A stretch of DNA of 48,527 nucleotides from an uncultured Bacteroides sp. (GTDB lineage: Bacteria; Bacteroidota; Bacteroidia; Bacteroidales; Bacteroidaceae): assembly GCA_949285075.1 (NCBI GenBank), contig CASDXF010000041.1, forward strand, positions 1-48,527, given 5' to 3'. Within the stretch, counting starts at the first letter, position 1. Each line of letters starts with the position of its first letter. The position numbers and the translations under genes are program-made. Under the pieces are notes generated by a model that was not told the DNA's origin, searched no databases, and saw nothing but the letters and a program-made list of their open reading frames with translations. Below are positions 43,350-48,527 of the stretch, piece by piece.

Positions 43350-44249
43350 ATGAAAAAGATAAGAGCAGCTATTGTTGGTTATGGTAATATTGGGCACTAT
43401 GTGTTGGATGCGCTTCAAGCGGCTTCAGATTTTGAAATCGCAGGTGTTGTCCGCCGTTCAGGGGGGGAGAATAAGCCTAAGGAATTGGCGGATTACCCTG
43501 TAGTGAAAGACATTAGAGAACTGAAAGACGTAGAGGTGGCCATCTTATGTACTCCGACTCGCAGTGTGGAAAAATATGCGAAAGAATATCTGGCGATGGG
43601 CATTAATACAGTTGACAGTTTTGATATTCATACAGGCATTGTAGATTTGCGCCGTACATTAAATGCTGTAGCCAAGGAGCATGGGGCCGTATCAATTATT
43701 TCTGCGGGATGGGATCCCGGAAGTGACTCTGTAGTCCGTACAATGCTTGAAGCTATCGCTCCTAAAGGAATCACTTATACGAATTTTGGCCCGGGCATGA
43801 GCATGGGGCATACTGTAGCTGTAAAAGCCATCGATGGAGTAAAGGCTGCTCTATCCATGACTATCCCCACGGGCACAGGAATTCATCGTCGTATGGTTTA
43901 CATTGAATTGAAAGAAGGTTATCAGTTTGAGGAAGTGGCGGCCGCTATCAAAGCGGATCCGTATTTCGTAAATGATGAAACACACGTAAAGTTGGTTCCT
44001 AGTGTAGATGCGCTGTTGGATATGGGGCACGGGGTTAATCTTACACGCAAAGGCGTATCTGGAAAGACTCAAAATCAGCTGTTTGAATTTAATATGAGAA
44101 TTAATAATCCTGCACTTACCGCTCAAGTGTTAGTTTGCGTAGCCCGCGCTTCTATGAAACAGCAGTCAGGCTGTTATACAATGGTAGAGATACCAGTCAT
44201 TGATTTATTGCCGGGAGATCGTGAGGAATGGATTAAGCATCTGGTATAA
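43350..44249 (+). CDS. ddh: meso-diaminopimelate dehydrogenase
   Basis: 299 aa. Converts tetrahydrodipicolinate directly to meso-diaminopimelate with NADPH and ammonia, a single-step branch of lysine and peptidoglycan synthesis. N-terminal NADPH fold GYGNIGHYVLDALQ, substrate-binding DSFDIHTGI and SAGWDPGSDS, and the later FGPGMSMGHTVAVKAIDGV are typical. Full length, monocistronic, own terminator. Confidence 0.95.
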   Translation: MKKIRAAIVGYGNIGHYVLDALQAASDFEIAGVVRRSGGENKPKELADYPVVKDIRELKDVEVAILCTPTRSVEKYAKEYLAMGINTVDSFDIHTGIVDLRRTLNAVAKEHGAVSIISAGWDPGSDSVVRTMLEAIAPKGITYTNFGPGMSMGHTVAVKAIDGVKAALSMTIPTGTGIHRRMVYIELKEGYQFEEVAAAIKADPYFVNDETHVKLVPSVDALLDMGHGVNLTRKGVSGKTQNQLFEFNMRINNPALTAQVLVCVARASMKQQSGCYTMVEIPVIDLLPGDREEWIKHLV

Positions 44250-44275
44250 CAAATATAGGTTTTATCCTTTTAAAT

Positions 44276-44312
44276 AAAAAACGAGAGAAAATTATACTTT
44301 CTCTCGTTTTTT
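44276..44312 (+). terminator. ddh terminator
   Basis: ACGAGAGAAA stem with TTTCTCTCGT, flanked by an A-run on the left and TTTTTT on the right. Confidence 0.85.
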
Positions 44313-44315
44313 ATT

Positions 44316-44323
44316 TATATTTG
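44316..44323 (+). promoter_or_regulatory. Putative promoter -7 box of the DUF3857 gene pair
   Basis: TATATTTG, about 31 nt before the ATG at 44354, right after the ddh terminator. Confidence 0.5.
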
Positions 44324-44353
44324 TCGGTATAATACCAAACATACAAAAATATT

Positions 44354-46360
44354 ATGAAAAGACTATTCTTCATCGCTATTTTTATTCATGCGACGTATAT
44401 GTTTGCGCAAGATGCCGATGTTACACTAAAGCCTAGTTTGAAATTCGGGAAACCGTCAGATAAAGAATTATTACTCAAAGTGTATCAGCCAGACAGTACG
44501 GCAAATGCCATTTGTCTGCTTAATGAGGGAAAAACTTATTTTACTTATAATAATCATTTTCAATTAGTTACAGAACGGACAGTGCGCTTAAAAATCCTAA
44601 AAACACAAGGAACTTCTTATGCGGATGTCGCTATTCCCTATTATTATCCTGAAGACGAGACCAAAGAGCGAGATAGAATAGAGAATATAGAGGGATATAG
44701 TTATAATATGGAAAATGGAAAGCGTATAGAAACGCCACTCGCTAAAGAGCACATGTCAGATGAACGGATAGATAGATATTACAGAGTGCTAAAATTCTCT
44801 CTTCCGTCTGTAAAAGCCGGTTCTGTTATTGAATATCGATATACTTACCACTCTGACTATATTCATTTGATAGACACATGGATGATGCAAATGGATATTC
44901 CTGTGGTTTATGGAAAGTACGAGATAACTATTCCATATATGTTCGTTTTTGATATGGAGACACGAAGAAAGGAATATATCGATATAAAACAAAAAGAAAC
45001 CAATATGCGAGCGGCTCGCTATGCGGGTGGAGCTGGATATGCGGACATAGCTTCTGTGCCTTGTCAGCAATATATCTTCACTTCTCAAAATCTTCCCGCT
45101 ATTAAAGAGAAAGAGCCTTTCTGTTGGTGCCCAGATGACTACAAGGCGCAAATTATTTTTAACCTGAAGGGAACATACGACTCTAACGATAAACTTGTTT
45201 CTCGTAGCGATACTTGGGAGGATATAGATAAGCATTTGTTGAATGTAGAGAATTATGATTTCGGACAGCTACTTACCTTCCCTAATCCATTACGGGAAGA
45301 AGCCAAGCAAGCCTTTTCTAGCGACATGAATCTACAGAAAAGAATTATTACAGCGTTTCATGTCTTGCGCAAGAACTTAGCTTGGGACGGTACATATAGA
45401 CTATATGGCAAGGACTTCGCTAAAGTCTTAAAAGAAGGTAGCGGAAGTAACTCTGAGCTCAATTTCATTCTACTTAGCATATTGAAAGATTATGGACTGG
45501 AAGCTTATCCCGTTGTGTTGAACCTTCGACATGGAGGTATGCTTCCACCTACTTTCCCGACACTCGATAAATTGGATACATTTATTGTAGCTGTGTATGA
45601 TAGGGAGAACGATAAATATTTTTTCTTAGATAGTTCAATGCCCTATCCATCCTTAAACGTACTTCCTCTTGATTTAAGCGTCACACGGGCGCGTATATTA
45701 TCTCCTAAAATGGCAGAAAATAAAAAATGGGTTAATCTGTTGGAGCAATCTTCAAATGTAGTATTTATTCAATCTAATGCTACAGTAGAAGAGGGAACAA
45801 TTATTGGAAAACGGACCGTAACTTTAGCCGGGCAAAAAGCCACAGAATATAGACGGAAGCAAGAGGAAAAGAATAATGAAAATGGGAATGATAACTCCGG
45901 GACAATAGCCATAACCAATAAAAAAATCCATCAAACTCCTGATAACTTTACTCAAATAAAGGAAGAGACGGATTTTACAATAAAAATAAGTCAAACTAGC
46001 CAGCTTCTGTATATTAATCCGATGCTTTTTACTCATTTGACCCAGAATCCATTTATACAAAACGAAAGAACCTTGCCCATTGAATTCCCATATCCTTACA
46101 CATTTACCATAAGTAATTCGCTGAAACTTCCTCAAGGATATGAAGTGGAAGAGATGCCTAAATCTCAACTGCTGCGTACCGAAGACAGTCAGTTTGTATG
46201 TAAGTATCTCATAGAACGCAAGGGGGATACAATTCTTCTAAATTATATATTTAACTTGAAAAGCTATCAGTTCCCCTCTGAACAGTATAAGCAAATCCAA
46301 GAAATTTGGACTAAAATCATTAAGAAAAACAAAGAATTACTCGTATTAAAAAAGTTATAA
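44354..46360 (+). CDS. DUF3857/transglutaminase-like secreted protein, catalytic residues missing
   Basis: 668 aa with signal peptide (LFFIAIFIHATYMFAQ). N-terminal DUF3857-type domain (about 50-230). The central transglutaminase fold is degenerate: the usual GDCK Cys is SGSNSELN and the His motif is replaced by DTFIVAVYD, so it is probably catalytically inactive. C-terminal beta domain. AT-rich gene. Followed 4 bp later by a related protein. Confidence 0.75.
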   Translation: MKRLFFIAIFIHATYMFAQDADVTLKPSLKFGKPSDKELLLKVYQPDSTANAICLLNEGKTYFTYNNHFQLVTERTVRLKILKTQGTSYADVAIPYYYPEDETKERDRIENIEGYSYNMENGKRIETPLAKEHMSDERIDRYYRVLKFSLPSVKAGSVIEYRYTYHSDYIHLIDTWMMQMDIPVVYGKYEITIPYMFVFDMETRRKEYIDIKQKETNMRAARYAGGAGYADIASVPCQQYIFTSQNLPAIKEKEPFCWCPDDYKAQIIFNLKGTYDSNDKLVSRSDTWEDIDKHLLNVENYDFGQLLTFPNPLREEAKQAFSSDMNLQKRIITAFHVLRKNLAWDGTYRLYGKDFAKVLKEGSGSNSELNFILLSILKDYGLEAYPVVLNLRHGGMLPPTFPTLDKLDTFIVAVYDRENDKYFFLDSSMPYPSLNVLPLDLSVTRARILSPKMAENKKWVNLLEQSSNVVFIQSNATVEEGTIIGKRTVTLAGQKATEYRRKQEEKNNENGNDNSGTIAITNKKIHQTPDNFTQIKEETDFTIKISQTSQLLYINPMLFTHLTQNPFIQNERTLPIEFPYPYTFTISNSLKLPQGYEVEEMPKSQLLRTEDSQFVCKYLIERKGDTILLNYIFNLKSYQFPSEQYKQIQEIWTKIIKKNKELLVLKKL

Positions 46361-46364
46361 ATTT

Positions 46365-48251
46365 ATGTTCCGAGGCCTTATTTTTTTCTTGTTCCTTTGT
46401 ATGGGGGTGAACTCTCATGCGCAGAGCCTCTATGCACAGACGGATACCCCATCTGATACACATTCTATCGTAACTAATTATGAAACGGAAATTATCTGTA
46501 AATCACCAACTAGATTTGTAGAAAAAAGAAGCCGCACTATTGTTGTTCTTAATAATAAAGGGATAGAAGCGGCGACATTCGTTTGTTGGTGCGATCAATT
46601 CAGTTCTCTTCAGAAATTTTCCGGAGAAATACTGAATGCCGCAGGAAAAAGTGTACGCAAACTCAAAAAGTCCGATTTGGAAAGAAGTGAATATTCAACA
46701 TCACTCGCTACAGACGAGTATGTCTACTATTATGAATGTAAATATCCCACATTTCCCTTCAGCATTAAATATACGTGGGAAGTGAAGACGGATAATGGTT
46801 ATATCGGTTTTCCTTCTTTTTCTCCTCAAACGGATTTCAATCAGTTTGTGCAACAAGCTTCTTATCGAATTGAATTGCCTATAGGGCAAGTATGTCGTTA
46901 TCACGAGGCTAATAGCGAAGGACTAATCAAGATTAAAGAATCAAAAAAGCCCGATGGTGGACAAATAATCGAAGCCACTGCTTCAAAGTTGCCTCCTATT
47001 AGGAAGGAACCGCTTAGTCTCAATTTTTCTGAATTGGCTCCACAAGTATATTTCGCCCCTTCTTCTTTCCAATTTGATAAAACGGAAGGGAACATGAGTA
47101 CGTGGCAATCTTATGGAGCGTGGCTATACAGTTTGCTTGAGGGAAATGATGTATTATCTGAAGATTTGAAACAGACACTACATAAGCTGACGGATCATCT
47201 TAAGTATGACAAAGATAAGGTAAAAGTGCTATATGATTATTTGGCTGAAAATACCCGATACGTTAGTATACAGTTAGGTATTGGGGGATGGAAACCTATC
47301 GCAGCTGAAGAAGTGGCGCGTAATGGATTTGGTGATTGTAAAGGTTTGTCCAATTATCTGAAAGCCATGCTTAAAGAAATAGGCATACCTTCTGTATACA
47401 CAGTTATCAGCACAGATAATGAAAGATTGATTCCCGATTTTTCAAGCGCCAATCAGATGAACCATGTCATATTGCAAGTTCCTTTACCTCAAGATACGCT
47501 TTGGTTGGAGTGCACTAACGCTAGTTTACCTTTCGGATATATTCATCAAAGTATTTCTGGACATGACGGATTACTTATTGAACCAACAGGTGGACGCATT
47601 TATCAACTGCCCTCTTATCTTGATTCGTTAAATACACAGCAAATTGTTGCCAATGTTGTTCTTTCCTCAGCTAATGAAACTCAGATTAATGTAGCTGAAA
47701 CATCTCGAAATCTTCAATATGAAAATAGAATAGGTATTATCTATAAGTCTCCAGAAGAGCAAAAAGAGATTATCCGTTCGGATATTAATTTGCAGCAAGC
47801 AGATATTGATAATTTACAGATTGACGAACATAAAAGCTGTTCCCCAACCGTTACATGCCATTATGTGATAAATAGTAAGCAATATGGGAATCAAACAGGT
47901 AGTCGATTATTCGTTCCAATAAATATTTTCCGTAAAGGGCTTAAACCCTTACAGAATGCAGTACGTACTACACCAATAGCAATCAAATATGGATACGTAG
48001 ATACAGACAGTATTTGCATCCAAATACCGGAAGAATATTCAATAGAAGGTTTTCCACGTTCCTTTGAACTTAAAAATCAATTTGGAATATTTTACTCTTC
48101 TATTAAGGTGGAAAGGAATAAAATAAAGATAATTCATCAGCTTATGATTCGCCGAGGAACTTATTCTCCAAAGGAATTTGTTCCATTTAACGATTTCTTA
48201 CGGCAAATATCTAAACAATATGATAGTTACATTGTATTACGAAAAGAATAA
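46365..48251 (+). CDS. DUF3857/transglutaminase-like secreted protein, catalytic residues present
   Basis: 628 aa with signal peptide (FRGLIFFLFLCMGVNSHAQ). N-terminal DUF3857 domain (about 35-220). Transglutaminase core with Cys in GFGDCKGLSNYLKAMLKEIG and His in MNHVILQVPLP, so possibly active, unlike its upstream neighbour. C-terminal beta-rich domain to the end. Cotranscribed with the upstream DUF3857 gene. Likely a periplasmic protease-like or cross-linking enzyme; substrate unknown. Confidence 0.8.
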   Translation: MFRGLIFFLFLCMGVNSHAQSLYAQTDTPSDTHSIVTNYETEIICKSPTRFVEKRSRTIVVLNNKGIEAATFVCWCDQFSSLQKFSGEILNAAGKSVRKLKKSDLERSEYSTSLATDEYVYYYECKYPTFPFSIKYTWEVKTDNGYIGFPSFSPQTDFNQFVQQASYRIELPIGQVCRYHEANSEGLIKIKESKKPDGGQIIEATASKLPPIRKEPLSLNFSELAPQVYFAPSSFQFDKTEGNMSTWQSYGAWLYSLLEGNDVLSEDLKQTLHKLTDHLKYDKDKVKVLYDYLAENTRYVSIQLGIGGWKPIAAEEVARNGFGDCKGLSNYLKAMLKEIGIPSVYTVISTDNERLIPDFSSANQMNHVILQVPLPQDTLWLECTNASLPFGYIHQSISGHDGLLIEPTGGRIYQLPSYLDSLNTQQIVANVVLSSANETQINVAETSRNLQYENRIGIIYKSPEEQKEIIRSDINLQQADIDNLQIDEHKSCSPTVTCHYVINSKQYGNQTGSRLFVPINIFRKGLKPLQNAVRTTPIAIKYGYVDTDSICIQIPEEYSIEGFPRSFELKNQFGIFYSSIKVERNKIKIIHQLMIRRGTYSPKEFVPFNDFLRQISKQYDSYIVLRKE

Positions 48252-48350
48252 TGTTTTATTCGATGTGTAGTTTCAATTCAATAGTAACTATTTGATTGGG
48301 AAAAATTTATTTTGAATGTTAAGAAGGGACATTCATTAAATAGTATAAAA

Positions 48351-48375
48351 GGGGGTGTGTCAAAAAGCCCCCCCC
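48351..48375. repeat. Probable IS terminal inverted repeat
   Basis: GGGGGTGTGTCAAAAAG followed by a C-run, the kind of terminus seen on several Bacteroidota insertion sequences. The other end lies outside the window. Confidence 0.4.
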
Positions 48376-48422
48376 TTGATAGGTTTGTTTAGCCACTGTC
48401 GTCCATGTTTTCGTGGCGGTGA

Positions 48423-48527
48423 CTATTTCTTTTTTTTATTATTACTCTTACTGGATAGCGTCATATCACATACCTCAACTACTCCGGTCAGAAGAGTACC
48501 TGCTATATCCCTGAAAGCCTTGATATA
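48423..48527 (-). CDS. C-terminal 34 aa of a truncated ORF, probable transposase
   Basis: The frame runs off the window edge. The visible end reads GTLLTGVVEVCDMTLSSKSN and then a Lys run. Basic C-terminus and position beside an IS-like terminus suggest a transposase; the family is not identifiable from this fragment. Confidence 0.35.
   Translation of the reverse strand, partial: YIKAFRDIAGTLLTGVVEVCDMTLSSKSNNKKKK

Overview
The window comes from a member of the Bacteroidales (Bacteroidota). The evidence is the gene set: type V-type fimbrillin and DUF4906/DUF5119/DUF3575 genes, a PF14121-type porin, a KorABCD 2-oxoacid oxidoreductase operon, S16 with a long Ala/Glu-rich tail, and meso-diaminopimelate dehydrogenase. 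Many genes are also preceded by the Bacteroidota -7 promoter box TAnnTTTG. I cannot resolve genus or species from the sequence alone. Base composition is patchy: about 17-25.9 kb is visibly GC-rich, while 44.3-48.3 kb and the end of the DUF4906 gene are AT-rich.

Layout. 1-8 kb, all minus strand: gapA, a periplasmic solute-binding-like protein, a putative porin, and an operon of TPR protein, ferredoxin, korA, a 59-aa membrane protein that is easy to miss, korB and korC. 8.5-12 kb, plus strand: a RavA-like MoxR ATPase overlapping a ViaA-like VWA protein, then a DUF456 membrane protein and a decayed IS256-like transposase tail. 12.3-16.5 kb, minus strand: rpsP, a thioredoxin-like DUF5106 lipoprotein, and a histidine kinase/response regulator pair. 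17-21.9 kb, plus strand: a membrane-anchored transglutaminase-like protein, a DUF3805 protein, an ABC-F ATPase and a PHP phosphoesterase.

22-33.2 kb is the accessory island and the most interesting part. It holds a tyrosine recombinase and a 685-bp intergenic region with three copies of one palindromic recombination-site-like sequence. One copy is inverted relative to the other two, and the last two bracket a -7 box that reads into a fimbrial operon (DUF3575, DUF5119, fimbrillin). This is the architecture of a phase-variable, invertible promoter. A second fimbrial operon (fimbrillin, fimbrillin, DUF4906 tip-like protein) follows an HU-like DNA-binding gene. A 350-390-bp MITE-like repeat sits in opposite orientations on either side of the first fimbrial operon, and a third fragment lies before the second operon.

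33-48.5 kb is mainly housekeeping: an orphan HigA-like regulator, manA, a cytoplasmic GH13 amylase and a patatin (minus strand), tRNA-Gly(CCC) and tRNA-Thr(CGT), an in-frame hpt-adk fusion, obg, a laccase-domain protein, a B3/B4-domain protein, a PepSY-like protein, ddh, and two DUF3857/transglutaminase-like proteins. The right edge cuts into what looks like an insertion sequence.

Two families of 22-bp tandem, palindromic intergenic repeats occur: one at three loci (1.6, 16.8 and 38.1 kb) and one at 8.3 kb.
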